The notes: generated by a model not told the origin, from the letters alone. Positions 23,837-32,551 are shown, numbered from the stretch's first letter. The stretch: 51,477 nucleotides of DNA from an uncultured Pseudomonadota bacterium (GCA_913060515.1 CAJXRZ010000001.1:1-51477), one strand, 5' to 3'. Program-made: numbers and translations.

Positions 23837-26800
23837 CTAGACGTTCTGGCTCAGCGCCCGCTCGACCGCAACGGTCCAGGTGTGAACCCGCATGGCCTCG
23901 CGGTCGGCGGGGGCCAGAGTGCGACGGATGCGGCGCAGCGACTCGCGCACTTCGGCCCACAGTGGCCGGGCCAGCTCGGGGTCAATTCGACCCAGTTGCT
24001 CGGCGCTGGCGACCTTCCTGGTGACCTGCATGAGCAGAGCCGGTTGGGTCTCCAGCCACTGGGCCACGGGGGCAAAGCACTTCTCGGGGGTCTCGATGCG
24101 GGCTCTGGCGCGTGCGGCGCAGGCCTCGGCGAGCAAGGGGATGTTGCGCTCTTGAGAGAGGTCGGCGATGGCCGCATCGAGCAAGGTTCGGCCGCCAGCC
24201 AAATCGCCAGTGAGCACCAAGGCTTCGCCGAGCTGGGCTTGAAGCAGGGGGGTGAGCACGCGCACACCGGAGCTCTCGCACAGACGCACCATCGGCTCCA
24301 GGATGCGCTCAGCCTGTCCTGGCTCGTTCGAGGCCATGGCGATGCGGGCCCGTACGCTGGTCACGCCGGCCTGTAGGTGCAGGTGTCGCCCTTCGATGAG
24401 CATGCCGTCTACCAGCGCCAAACGCTCTCGGGCACGGCCCAGACGTAGGAGCTCGACCTCGACCTCGGCCAAGTTCACGCTGAGGAAGGCGAAGCGCTCG
24501 GTGTCCCCAGAGGCATGGGCGCCCTTCAGCTCGGGCTCCAGCAGGCCAATGGCTTCGGAGAAAGCGCAGCGGTGGCGCAGGATCTCGCTGAGGTTTCCAA
24601 GGGCATGCCACAGGCCGTAGCGGTCGCCGCTGGCCTCGTAGAGGTGGATGGCTTCCCGGAGCTGACTCTCGGCCTTGTGCAGCTTGCCGGCGCCCAAGTC
24701 AGCGACAGCCCGGGCAACAAGGCTGCTCGCGAGCTCTTCTTTCTCACCAACTTGGCGGGCAGCGCTCAAGGCGGCCTCGAACCAGTTCTCCGCCTCATCG
24801 AAGCGGCCGCGGAACCACTGCAGGCTGCCCAGGTCGCGGGCCACGCGGGCCTGCAGCAAGGGGCTGTTGGTGCCAGCCAGAGTGTTGTGGGCGTGCAGCA
24901 AGCGCGCCCGACCGGGTTCGAGCTGACCGCGCTCTATCAGGGACTTGGAGGCATAGAGGTCCACCGCGGCGGTGATCTCCGGATCCAGGGTCAGGTCAGT
25001 GGCCTTTCGGAAGCACTTCTCCACCCGCTGGTCCATGGGATGCAGCAGGCGAACGGCGCGGCCGTAGAGCAGCCAGAAGCGCGCCAGATCGGCCAAGCCG
25101 GTCTGCTGGGCTTGGTCGACAACCCCCGCAACTTGCTCCAGCACGGGCAGCGTCTCGCGGGCGCGGCCGCGCTCGATCAAAGGGCTGGCCCACCGCAGGG
25201 TGTCCGCGAGGGCCTGGTCGGCCTGGCCTGCGGCAGCCAGCAGCGCGATCTTGTGTGCGCTGGCGGGGGCGTTGACCATGATCTTGGCCAGGCGTCGGCG
25301 CAGCAGGTTGCGTCGGCTTGGGCGCACCCGCTCTAGGACCAACTCTCGGGTCATGGAGAGCTGGAAGCTCCAGGTCTCGGTGCCGTTCTCCTCGCCGCTG
25401 CGCAGGATGTGCTGAACGGTCAGCTCGTCGACGGTGGCTTGGAGGTCCGTGGGATCCAGGTCCAGGGCAAAGGCCAGCGCCGTGATGTCCGTGCGGCCAC
25501 CGGCGATGGCCAGGGTCTCCAGCACGCGGGCCTCTTCTCGACCCAGACCGTCCAGGCGGAAGGTGATGGCCTCGCGGGCGGAGCGGGGAATGGCAATCTC
25601 GCCGTCCGAGGTGTCCACCCACGTGAGGGTCCCGCCGGTGTGGAAGGGCTTCAGACTTCCTTGCTCAACCAGGGCCCGGACCACCTCTTCGACAAAGCCG
25701 GGGAGTCCGCCGGTGGCCTGGTGGATGGTCTGGGTGAGCTGCGGTGGGGGCACTGCTCCGCCCAACATCTGCTGCACCATCTGGCCAACTTGATTGGCAT
25801 CCAAGGGACCCAGGATCAGGCGGTGAGCGCTTGGAAAGCGGGTACGTACAGTGCCGCCAGGGGTGTCGGAGAGGTCCGTGCTGCTCCCCAGGACCAAGAC
25901 GTTGACCTTGTCTTCCCGGAGGCGCGCGCGCAAGGTGGAGAGCGCTCGCAGGGCCACGGGTGGCGCCCGGTGCAGGTTGCTGAGGGCCAGGACCAAGGGG
26001 GCGGCGTCGCGCTTCTGACGGGCGTTCAAGATGGCGAAGAGCGCGTCGTCGACCTTGGAGAGGTCCTCCTCTTCGCTCAAGGGGTTCTCGCTGGCCTGCT
26101 CCAGCCAGTGGCCCGCGTCGCCCAGCCGGGTGCGGTCTTGGGGTGGCAGGGTGGTCCAAGCGGACTCCACCTGCTCGCCCAGAGCACCCAATCCAGGCTG
26201 GCCCGTGAAAGCCCCGTCAAAGACGCGCCAGCTTCGGCTGCGGGCCTCTGCGACGATGGCGTTGAGGGCGCGTTGGCGGCCTGCACCCCGCGCACCGACC
26301 ACCAACATGGCCTGGCCTGGGGCGGCGTTGTCCATCCAGGTTCGTGCGCGCGCGATGTCTTCTTCGCGGCCCAGGAGCTTGGGGGTGTTCAGGGTCAGGG
26401 CCCCGCTGTCCTCGGGTCTGCGGGCGCGGCCGCGGATGAGGTTGGCGACCTCCGATGCGCTCTGGGGGCGGTCTGCCGGGTCCTTGGCCAGCATGCGTAG
26501 GATGAGGTCTTCCACCGGCTGCGGCAGCGCCGAGACCAGCTCCCGAGGGGGCCGGGGCACCTCGTCGATGTGCTTGCGGGCCAGTCCGTGGGGCGTATCT
26601 GCCTCGAAGACCCTGCGGCCGGTACACAGGCGATAGAGCAGGGCGCCCAAGGAATACAGGTCCGAGCGGGCATCTACGGCGCCGCCGGTGATCTGCTCAG
26701 GGCTGGCGTAGGCGAAGGTGCCGACGAACTCGCCGGCCCGGGTGATGACCTCTCCTGCCGTGGCGATGTGGGCGGTGCCGAAGTCCAGGACCTTGAGGCG

Positions 26801-27250
26801 ACCGTCGCGCAGCACCAGCACGTTGGCGGACTTCAGGTCGCGGTGCACGATGCCGCGGGCGTGTAGGTAGGAGAGCGCATCGGCCACCAGGGCGGTGATG
26901 CGCAGCACTTCGCGTGTTCGGCGAGGCCGTCCAGGGCGTCCCACGGACTTGGCGTAGGCCTGCACCGGTTGGCCATCGAGCAGCTCCATGGTCAGGAAGG
27001 GAGAGCCTTCGTGGGAGCCATAGCGGTACACCCGCACAATGTTGGGGTGGTCCAGGCGCGTCAGTGCGCGAAATTCTCGGGCAAAGCGGGGCATTGCCAG
27101 GCCACGGTGGGTCAGAAGCTTTAGGGCGACGTGCTCCTTGGTGGTCGGATCTTGGACCTCAAAGACGGCGGCCATGCCGCCCTGAGCCAGGGGCCGGAGC
27201 ACCTTGTATGGGCCGATCCGCGCGGGGATCGGGATGGAGACTTCCTTCAA
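23837..27250 (-). CDS. Giant Ser/Thr kinase with degenerate STAND-like ATPase and TPR repeats
   Basis: A 1137-residue protein. I start at TTG 27250, which has GCGAGG six bases upstream; the frame is open to 27271. The kinase domain has Lys44 in VALKLL, HRDLKSAN at 136-143, DFG at 156-158 and SPEQ. The next domain aligns in position with the ATPase of the 9732-12674 kinase, but its Walker A reads GARGAGRQ (319-326, Arg and Gln replacing Lys and Ser/Thr) and the Walker B region reads LVLALSNLH without acidic residues. It probably cannot hydrolyse ATP there. About 600 residues of TPR-like helices follow. Cytosolic, kinase active by motifs; partners probably bind the TPRs. Confidence 0.88.
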   Translation of the reverse strand: MKEVSIPIPARIGPYKVLRPLAQGGMAAVFEVQDPTTKEHVALKLLTHRGLAMPRFAREFRALTRLDHPNIVRVYRYGSHEGSPFLTMELLDGQPVQAYAKSVGRPGRPRRTREVLRITALVADALSYLHARGIVHRDLKSANVLVLRDGRLKVLDFGTAHIATAGEVITRAGEFVGTFAYASPEQITGGAVDARSDLYSLGALLYRLCTGRRVFEADTPHGLARKHIDEVPRPPRELVSALPQPVEDLILRMLAKDPADRPQSASEVANLIRGRARRPEDSGALTLNTPKLLGREEDIARARTWMDNAAPGQAMLVVGARGAGRQRALNAIVAEARSRSWRVFDGAFTGQPGLGALGEQVESAWTTLPPQDRTRLGDAGHWLEQASENPLSEEEDLSKVDDALFAILNARQKRDAAPLVLALSNLHRAPPVALRALSTLRARLREDKVNVLVLGSSTDLSDTPGGTVRTRFPSAHRLILGPLDANQVGQMVQQMLGGAVPPPQLTQTIHQATGGLPGFVEEVVRALVEQGSLKPFHTGGTLTWVDTSDGEIAIPRSAREAITFRLDGLGREEARVLETLAIAGGRTDITALAFALDLDPTDLQATVDELTVQHILRSGEENGTETWSFQLSMTRELVLERVRPSRRNLLRRRLAKIMVNAPASAHKIALLAAAGQADQALADTLRWASPLIERGRARETLPVLEQVAGVVDQAQQTGLADLARFWLLYGRAVRLLHPMDQRVEKCFRKATDLTLDPEITAAVDLYASKSLIERGQLEPGRARLLHAHNTLAGTNSPLLQARVARDLGSLQWFRGRFDEAENWFEAALSAARQVGEKEELASSLVARAVADLGAGKLHKAESQLREAIHLYEASGDRYGLWHALGNLSEILRHRCAFSEAIGLLEPELKGAHASGDTERFAFLSVNLAEVEVELLRLGRARERLALVDGMLIEGRHLHLQAGVTSVRARIAMASNEPGQAERILEPMVRLCESSGVRVLTPLLQAQLGEALVLTGDLAGGRTLLDAAIADLSQERNIPLLAEACAARARARIETPEKCFAPVAQWLETQPALLMQVTRKVASAEQLGRIDPELARPLWAEVRESLRRIRRTLAPADREAMRVHTWTVAVERALSQNV

Positions 27251-27322
27251 GTCTGGCCTCGCTTGGGTCAAACTCTACCGGACGCTGGCCCCCGGCGACA
27301 CAACTGGGAGCCCGAGGAGCCC

Positions 27323-27670
27323 ATGCGCGTTCATCACATTGCCCTTTTGACCCCCGAAGTTGGCCCCATTGCGCACTTCTATCAGCGTCTCTTGGAGGTC
27401 GAAGAGACGGCTCGGCACCACGACGATCAGGGCCTGCGCTCAGTCTGGTTGGACCTGGACGGGGTCATCCTGATGATCGAGCGAGGTCAGCGGGGCCAGG
27501 GTGGCTGGCACATGCTCAGTCTGGCCATCGCGCCGGAGCGTCGTGCGCACTGGGCTGCGCGCTTGAAGGCTTGCGGTGCGGGCCCAACGGGGGAGACCGG
27601 ATTCACGCTCTACGGCGAGGATCCGGACGGGAACGCCTTTGGCTTGAGCCACTATCCAGAGGTGCTCTAG
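27323..27670 (+). CDS. VOC (glyoxalase/bleomycin resistance) family protein
   Basis: A 115-residue single-domain protein from ATG 27323, with GAGGAG just upstream; the open frame to 27131 is a shadow. It shows the beta-alpha-beta-beta-beta layout of vicinal oxygen chelate proteins: VHHIALLT with a metal-type His, HFYQRLLEV, VWLDLDGVILMIER, and LYGEDPDGNAFGLSHY with the C-terminal Glu/Asp-Pro-Asp-Gly. Such proteins bind a divalent metal and act on small electrophiles or oxidised compounds. The substrate is unknown. It lies between two kinase or phosphatase signalling genes but on the other strand. Confidence 0.8.
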   Translation: MRVHHIALLTPEVGPIAHFYQRLLEVEETARHHDDQGLRSVWLDLDGVILMIERGQRGQGGWHMLSLAIAPERRAHWAARLKACGAGPTGETGFTLYGEDPDGNAFGLSHYPEVL

Positions 27671-27693
27671 GCCTGACAAGCCCACGACCCCTT

Positions 27694-28602
27694 TCAGTCC
27701 ATTGGAACCAGGGTGTCGTCGTCCACGCTCGCGTCCAAGATCTCCATGCTGAAGGTCTCATCGTCCAGCGTGGCGCGCTGACGGGGGAAGAGCTCGTCGA
27801 CCCGCGCGACGATCACGGTCACGTTGTCGTCTGACCCTGCGGCCAAGGCGCGCTCCATCAGGGCTGTGGCGGCGGGCTGTGGCTCGGGCACCTCAGAGAG
27901 CAGGTCGCCGATGCGGTGGTCCGGCACGATGCCGCTCAAGCCATCGCTGCAGAGCATCAGGCGGTCGCCCACTTCCAGCTCCAACACGCCGGTGTCCGTG
28001 CCCGCGTCGACCCGGATGCCCTTGTCGTTGCCGAAGCCTCGGCTGCCGTACACGAAGTTCTGTGCCAGAAATGCGCCGTCGCTGTCGGGGCGGCGGCCAT
28101 CTCGCACGGCGAAGTTGGCCCGGGTGTGGTCCTGGGTGATGCGCTTCAGATCGCCCCGGCGCCAGTGGTACAGGCGGCTGTCGCCAACATGGGTCCAGAA
28201 GGCTTGGCCTTCGAGCATCCAGAGGCTCGTCAGGGTGGTGCCCATGCGCACGGGTCCGCGCTCGGAGACCTTGCGGTGCAGGCGTCGGTGCGCGTCCAGC
28301 ACGAAGCGGTGCAGGTGCAGCTCGGGATCTTCGGGAACTCCGCGCTTGAAGAGGCGGGCCATCGCGCGCACTGCTGCGCTGCTGGCCAAGTCGCCGTCCT
28401 CGTGCCCACCCATGCCGTCCGCGACACAGATCAGGCTGCCGAAGGTGGCCATCGCTTCGACGGCCTCTCGGTCCTGGTTGCGGTAGCGGGCTTCTCCGTC
28501 GCGGCAGACCAAATAGTTGTCTTCGTTGCGCGCACGTCCGCCGCGGTCCGGGCCGATTCCCCGGGAGCAAACCACGCCGATGGTCAAGCGGTCTTTGGCC
28601 AC
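27694..28602 (-). CDS. PP2C-type Ser/Thr protein phosphatase
   Basis: A 302-residue cytosolic metal-dependent phosphatase from GTG 28602. All core motifs are seen: RNEDNY near 25, ADGMGGHEDG at 61-70 with metal-binding Asp62, GTTLTSL, HVGDSRLY, CSDGLSG and GSDDNVTVIV. It should bind two Mn2+ or Mg2+ ions and dephosphorylate Ser/Thr residues, the natural antagonist of the three kinases in this window. Three bases separate it from the nucleotidyltransferase gene upstream, so the two share a transcript. The last ~30 residues are acidic and may be a flexible tail. Confidence 0.92.
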   Translation of the reverse strand: MAKDRLTIGVVCSRGIGPDRGGRARNEDNYLVCRDGEARYRNQDREAVEAMATFGSLICVADGMGGHEDGDLASSAAVRAMARLFKRGVPEDPELHLHRFVLDAHRRLHRKVSERGPVRMGTTLTSLWMLEGQAFWTHVGDSRLYHWRRGDLKRITQDHTRANFAVRDGRRPDSDGAFLAQNFVYGSRGFGNDKGIRVDAGTDTGVLELEVGDRLMLCSDGLSGIVPDHRIGDLLSEVPEPQPAATALMERALAAGSDDNVTVIVARVDELFPRQRATLDDETFSMEILDASVDDDTLVPMD

Positions 28603-28605
28603 GCC

Positions 28606-29598
28606 CTACAGTCCAAGCTCGAGAGTTCCGCCATCGTAAACGATCGCGTCACTCAGCTTTGCCCCTGCGGCCACCTCGGCCCCGTCCCAGACCACGCTCC
28701 GTTGGAGTGTGACCCCCACGCCGATCACCGCGCCGTCGCCCAAGACCACATCCGGTCCGATCACAGAGCCGGCCCCCAGAGTCACGTCCTGGCCCAGCCA
28801 GAGTGGGCCGATGAGTTGGGCGCCGTCGCGCTCTATTGTGCTGCCGGCGCCCACCCAGAGATAGGCCTGGGTGTGGGGATCCAGGGGCAGAGGCAGCTCG
28901 CCGCGCACCGCCATGAGGTTGGCCAGGAGGTAGGCCTGGGGGGTGCCCACGTCGAACCAAGTTCCATCGTGAGAAATGCCCCGTACACGCTTGTCGGGGA
29001 CCATCTCGCAGTACGCGGAGCGAATGATGCAGGCGAAGCCTTCTGGCACCCGGTCCAAGGCGTCTCGGCGCAGGGCATGCACACCGGTGAAGTGGCGGCT
29101 GGAGTCCACCTCTCCGCTGGGCTCGGCGCTCGCCAGGCCCACCAGATCGACGACCACCTTGTCCTCGTCTGTGGCGACGCTGCCGTAGCGCTCTTCAGGA
29201 GCCAAGGTGCGCAGGGCCATCACTGCGTCCGCATCGTCCAGATCGGTCAGGAGAGCGCCCAAGTCCACATCACAGAGGATGTCGCCGTTGACGACCACAA
29301 AGCGCTCATCGAGCTGGTCCTGTACGGCCTTGAGACCGCCGCCGGTGCCCAGGATCTCTGGAGACTCGACGTTCACGACCACGGGCTGATGCTGGAGAGC
29401 AGCCCAGGCTTGAACCTGCTCGGGCAGGTAGTGCGCGTTGACCACCACCTCTTCAGCGCCGTGCAGTCGGGCTAGGGCCAGAGCGTAGTCCAACATCGGC
29501 ACCCCGCAGACGGGGACCAAGGGCTTGGGACGGTGCAGGGTGAGCGGGCGAAGGCGGGTGCCAAAGCCTGCGGCCAACAGAAAGGCGCGAGCGGGCAT
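28606..29598 (-). CDS. NDP-sugar nucleotidyltransferase (sugar-1-phosphate guanylyl/uridylyl/thymidylyltransferase family)
   Basis: A 330-residue enzyme from ATG 29598. LAAGFGTRLRPLT near the N-terminus is the nucleotide-binding signature, followed by PKPLVPVCG (catalytic Lys) and VVNGDILCD (metal-binding Asp). The C-terminal ~90 residues form a left-handed beta-helix of repeats such as GAGSVIGPDVVLGDGAVIG, with no fused acetyltransferase motif. It activates a sugar-1-phosphate for polysaccharide or glycan synthesis. The exact nucleotide and sugar cannot be told. It is co-transcribed with the PP2C gene. A TACCGT -10-like element lies five bases upstream. Confidence 0.88.
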   Translation of the reverse strand: MPARAFLLAAGFGTRLRPLTLHRPKPLVPVCGVPMLDYALALARLHGAEEVVVNAHYLPEQVQAWAALQHQPVVVNVESPEILGTGGGLKAVQDQLDERFVVVNGDILCDVDLGALLTDLDDADAVMALRTLAPEERYGSVATDEDKVVVDLVGLASAEPSGEVDSSRHFTGVHALRRDALDRVPEGFACIIRSAYCEMVPDKRVRGISHDGTWFDVGTPQAYLLANLMAVRGELPLPLDPHTQAYLWVGAGSTIERDGAQLIGPLWLGQDVTLGAGSVIGPDVVLGDGAVIGVGVTLQRSVVWDGAEVAAGAKLSDAIVYDGGTLELGL

Positions 29599-29603
29599 AG
29601 GCG

Positions 29604-29609
29604 ACGGTA
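29604..29609 (-). promoter_or_regulatory. TAnnnT element (TACCGT), 5 nt before ATG 29598
   Basis: On the minus strand TACCGT precedes the ATG by five bases with no ribosome binding site, suggesting a leaderless message for the nucleotidyltransferase-phosphatase unit. Confidence 0.35.
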
Positions 29610-29699
29610 TCAAGACCTGGGCCTGTGGGCATGTTCAGCCGAGACAGTGGTGTCGTGATCTGCTCTGGTTTGCGGCCCTAAGCTATTGAAAAGAAACGG

Positions 29700-29715
29700 T
29701 GGCACGGAAGCTGCT
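29700..29715 (+). promoter_or_regulatory. Sigma54-type promoter upstream of the ferritin-like lipoprotein
   Basis: TGGCACG, four bases, then CTGCT matches the consensus TGGCACG-N4-TTGCW in all but one position, with correct spacing of the -24 GG and -12 GC. Transcription would start near 29727, leaving a leader of about 113 bases that contains the palindrome at 29801-29820. It lies in the only AT-richer intergenic region of this part. Confidence 0.6.
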
Positions 29716-29800
29716 AAAGAGGTTGCACAGGGATGACATCGCACCGTCGAAAGCATCCCTGGCCCAGTGCATGAGCACGGGGTTTGACCTGTCAACAGTG

Positions 29801-29820
29801 TTGTTCACAGCTGTGGATAA
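29801..29820 (+). promoter_or_regulatory. Palindrome of two DnaA-box-like 9-mers
   Basis: TGTGGATAA at 29812-29820 is the exact reverse complement of the DnaA-box consensus TTATCCACA. The left half (TTGTTCACAG) mirrors it with two mismatches, giving a CACAGCTGTG core. It could be a DnaA-responsive operator in the leader, or coincidence. dnaA, dnaN and gyrB are not nearby, so a replication origin is not claimed. Confidence 0.3.
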
Positions 29821-29839
29821 CTCTCTGTGGAGACCGACC

Positions 29840-30928
29840 ATGAGCAACTCCCAACGCCTGCTTTCCGCACACCTTCTTCTTCTTCTTGGCGGCTTGTCCG
29901 CAGGCTGCAACGACGAGGGCCAAGTCTCCGGCGACACCTACTGCATGGACATCGAGGAGAGTGAGGAGTGTCCAACGGTCGAGGAGATGAACGACACCGT
30001 CTTCCCCACCGGACCGATGTGCGGCGGTGGCTCCCACATGTGGGCCCAGGAGTTCACCGAGCGCAGAGAGGACCCCGTCTGGTACTGGGGGGACACCGGT
30101 CCCGGCGCCGTGGACTACGACTCCTGCTGCTACGACACCGCGCACCGAAAGACCATCCGTGGTCAGGGCTGCGTCGTGGGACGTCCGGTCGTGGAGGAGG
30201 AGGGGACCTTGGCGCTGCCCAGCGTTCGGCCCGTGCCCTCGCCCTGGCTCTCCGGACCACACCCCATGACCGTGTCCCTGAACCGAGGTCAACGCACCGC
30301 ACTGGCCGACCACTGGCTGGATGCCGCCCGAACCGAGCTGGCCAGCGTGGCCAGCTTCAACCACCTCAGCCTGTCCTTGCTCGCTCTTGGCGCTCCACCC
30401 CAGCTGCTGATGGGGGCCCAGTCCGCGGCCAACGACGAGCTGGCCCATGCCCAGCTCTGCTTCACTCTGGCCAGCGCCTACGCCGGGCAGCCCCTCTCCC
30501 CAGGGCCCCTGAAGATCCAGGTCCAGCCCACCACCGATCTGGTGCAGTTGGCCATCGAGAGCGCCCGGGATGGGGCCATCAACGAGACCTTGGCTGCCAT
30601 TCAGGCCGCCGCCCAGCTGCGCAGCGCCACCGATCCCGCGGTGCGCGCTGCCCTGACACGCATCATCGCCGAGGAGTCGGCCCACGCGGAGCTGGCCTGG
30701 GCCACCCTTCGCTGGTGTGTGGACCAGGGCGGGCAGGAGGTCTTGGATGCTCTGGCGCCGATCTTCGAGAACATGCGCGTTCCCGAGCCCAGCGCCTTTC
30801 CGGAGACCTCACTTGGGCTCTCGGTTCCCAGCCACGGCTTGTTGGACCGGGACGCGGTTCGCGCGGCATTGGCCGAGGGCCTGGCCCGCGTGGTGCGTCC
30901 GGCTTGGGAGGCCCTTGCCGGGAGTTGA
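29840..30928 (+). CDS. Ferritin-like di-iron domain lipoprotein
   Basis: A 362-residue protein from ATG 29840, with GGAG seven bases upstream; the frame is open to 29699 but only this start gives the signal peptide (MSNSQRLLSA, hydrophobic stretch, lipobox LSAGC). A Cys-rich N-terminal part precedes a four-helix domain with E166, E200-x2-H203, E249 and E279-x2-H282. This E, ExxH, E, ExxH pattern matches di-iron ferritin-like enzymes (ferritin, Rbr, MiaE class). The iron site would lie outside the cytoplasm, which is unusual for ferritin-like domains. The role could be oxidant or metal handling. A sigma54-like promoter lies upstream; the gene is divergent from the nucleotidyltransferase. Confidence 0.8.
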   Translation: MSNSQRLLSAHLLLLLGGLSAGCNDEGQVSGDTYCMDIEESEECPTVEEMNDTVFPTGPMCGGGSHMWAQEFTERREDPVWYWGDTGPGAVDYDSCCYDTAHRKTIRGQGCVVGRPVVEEEGTLALPSVRPVPSPWLSGPHPMTVSLNRGQRTALADHWLDAARTELASVASFNHLSLSLLALGAPPQLLMGAQSAANDELAHAQLCFTLASAYAGQPLSPGPLKIQVQPTTDLVQLAIESARDGAINETLAAIQAAAQLRSATDPAVRAALTRIIAEESAHAELAWATLRWCVDQGGQEVLDALAPIFENMRVPEPSAFPETSLGLSVPSHGLLDRDAVRAALAEGLARVVRPAWEALAGS

Positions 30929-30985
30929 CGCCGTAGATCGATCCAGGGTGCACGCATCCCCATCGTGGTGCTTACACCGGGCACC

Positions 30986-32140
30986 ATGATCGCTTTCTTC
31001 GTCGTCTTCCTCTCCATGGTGCTCGGCGCCCATGTTTACCTGGGTGTGCGCATGATCCGCGGCGCCCAGCTCCCACGCTGGCAGCGCATCAGCGTAATGG
31101 CCGGTTTGACCCTGAGCTTTTGCTTGGGCATGGGCACCATGCCCCTGCGAGATGAGCCCTGGGCCCAGCCCTTTCTGGTCCTGGGCTACCTGGCCATTGG
31201 GGTCTTCGGCGCCTTCTTCTTCATGTTCCTCTTCAAGGACATCCTCTGGGCGCTGGGCAGCTTGCTCGACAAGGCGGTCCCCGTCATGCCAGAGGACCCC
31301 GATCGCCGTCGGCTGCTCCAGAATGCCCTCAATCTGGGTGTGATTGGCAGCGCCGCGAGCGTGGGCATCGTGGGCTTTGCCAAGGCCCGCTCCGCCGCCA
31401 AGGTGGAGGAGGTCACCGTGCTCATCGACGACTTGCCCCAGGAGCTGGAGGGCTTCTCGATCGTGCAGATCTCGGACGTTCATGTCGGTCCAACCGTACG
31501 GCGGGCGCGCATTGAGGAGATCGTGGGCACGATCAACGGTCTGGACGCCGACCTGATCGCGGTGACCGGCGATTTGGTGGACGGAAGCGTGGAGGGCCTC
31601 AAGGAGCACGTGGCGCCTCTGGCAGGGCTTCGCTCCCTACACGGGACCTTCTTCTCTACGGGCAACCACGAGTACTACTCCGGGGCCGAGGCCTGGTGTT
31701 CGCACCTCGCCAGCGCCCTGGGAATGACCGTTTTGGTGGACGAGCACACCACCATTACGCACAAGGGCCACACCCTTGTTGTCGGTGGCGTGGCCGACCT
31801 AAAAGCCGAGACGCACATCGCATCACACCGATCGGACCCCTTTGCGGCCATAGAAGGTGCACCGGCACATGCGGCCCTTCGATTGCTCTTGGCCCACCAG
31901 CCGCCGTCCATCTACGACGCTGCCTTGGCGGGTTGGGATCTGGTGCTCTCGGGTCACACCCATGCCGGGCAGTTCTTCCCCTTCACCCTTCTCATTCACC
32001 TGGCTCAGCCCTTCGTGGCTGGCCTGCACAAGGTGGAGAAAGCCTGGCTCTACGTGAACCGCGGCACCACCTATTGGGGCCCTCCAATTCGCCTCGGAGC
32101 GGCCCAAGAGATCACCCGCTTGGTGTTGATGCGGGCGTGA
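30986..32140 (+). CDS. Membrane-anchored metallophosphoesterase (YkuE/YaeI-like)
   Basis: A 384-residue protein. ATG 30986 is preferred over GTG 30965 because it starts the first membrane helix. Two or three N-terminal membrane segments are followed by DRRRLLQNALN, a twin-arginine-like stretch, and a calcineurin-like domain: DVHVG, GDLVDG, GNHEYY and GHTHAG, which bind two metals. Relatives hydrolyse lipid-linked or small phosphoesters at the membrane. Orientation and substrate are unknown. It follows the ferritin-like gene at about 57 bp and may be independently transcribed. Confidence 0.88.
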   Translation: MIAFFVVFLSMVLGAHVYLGVRMIRGAQLPRWQRISVMAGLTLSFCLGMGTMPLRDEPWAQPFLVLGYLAIGVFGAFFFMFLFKDILWALGSLLDKAVPVMPEDPDRRRLLQNALNLGVIGSAASVGIVGFAKARSAAKVEEVTVLIDDLPQELEGFSIVQISDVHVGPTVRRARIEEIVGTINGLDADLIAVTGDLVDGSVEGLKEHVAPLAGLRSLHGTFFSTGNHEYYSGAEAWCSHLASALGMTVLVDEHTTITHKGHTLVVGGVADLKAETHIASHRSDPFAAIEGAPAHAALRLLLAHQPPSIYDAALAGWDLVLSGHTHAGQFFPFTLLIHLAQPFVAGLHKVEKAWLYVNRGTTYWGPPIRLGAAQEITRLVLMRA

Positions 32141-32245
32141 TTTGTTGATGATGCGGCCTTGCCGCTTTAGAGGGGCGGTCGTTGAGAACTGCATGGGCCA
32201 ATCAGGGACACTTCCCCCGCTCCCGGCCCGAATCAAGGAGAATGA

Positions 32246-32551
32246 ATGTACCGCTGCCAGAACTGCGATGTTCTTGTCGCCGCCGGCTCCAAGGTCAACC
32301 GCATTGTCGTTGACACCCGCCCGCGCAGCTACGAGCAGACCCAGGCCCCCAAGGGACGCAAGAAGCGTAAGACCAAGGGTCGCTTCCAGAACACCGAGTC
32401 TCACGGCTGGGAGATCGTTCGCGAGCTCGCTGTCTGCGGCACTTGCTACGCCAAGCTGAGCGAGGAGATTGCTCCTCCCGTCATCGGTACCCCCACCATC
32501 CGTACCGAGCCCGAAGAAGAGGAGACCCAGTACCGCCAGGACGCGTACTGA
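32246..32551 (+). CDS. Small zinc-ribbon protein
   Basis: A 101-residue cytosolic protein from ATG 32246, with an excellent AAGGAG five bases upstream (32235-32240). CQNC near the N-terminus and CGTC about 60 residues later form a four-cysteine zinc ribbon. Between them lies a very basic stretch (KGRKKRKTKGR) that could bind nucleic acid or the ribosome, and the C-terminus is acidic. The pattern suits a small regulatory or ribosome-associated protein. Monocistronic, with its own terminator. No named family is recognised. Confidence 0.7.
   Translation: MYRCQNCDVLVAAGSKVNRIVVDTRPRSYEQTQAPKGRKKRKTKGRFQNTESHGWEIVRELAVCGTCYAKLSEEIAPPVIGTPTIRTEPEEEETQYRQDAY

Noticed and set aside
27916-29475. 519-codon plus-strand open frame
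   Set aside because: It overlaps the phosphatase and nucleotidyltransferase genes on the other strand, both with intact catalytic motifs.
29812-29820. DnaA-box match as evidence of a replication origin
   Set aside because: Only one exact box with a degenerate mirror; no dnaA, dnaN, gyrB, AT-rich DUE or box cluster.
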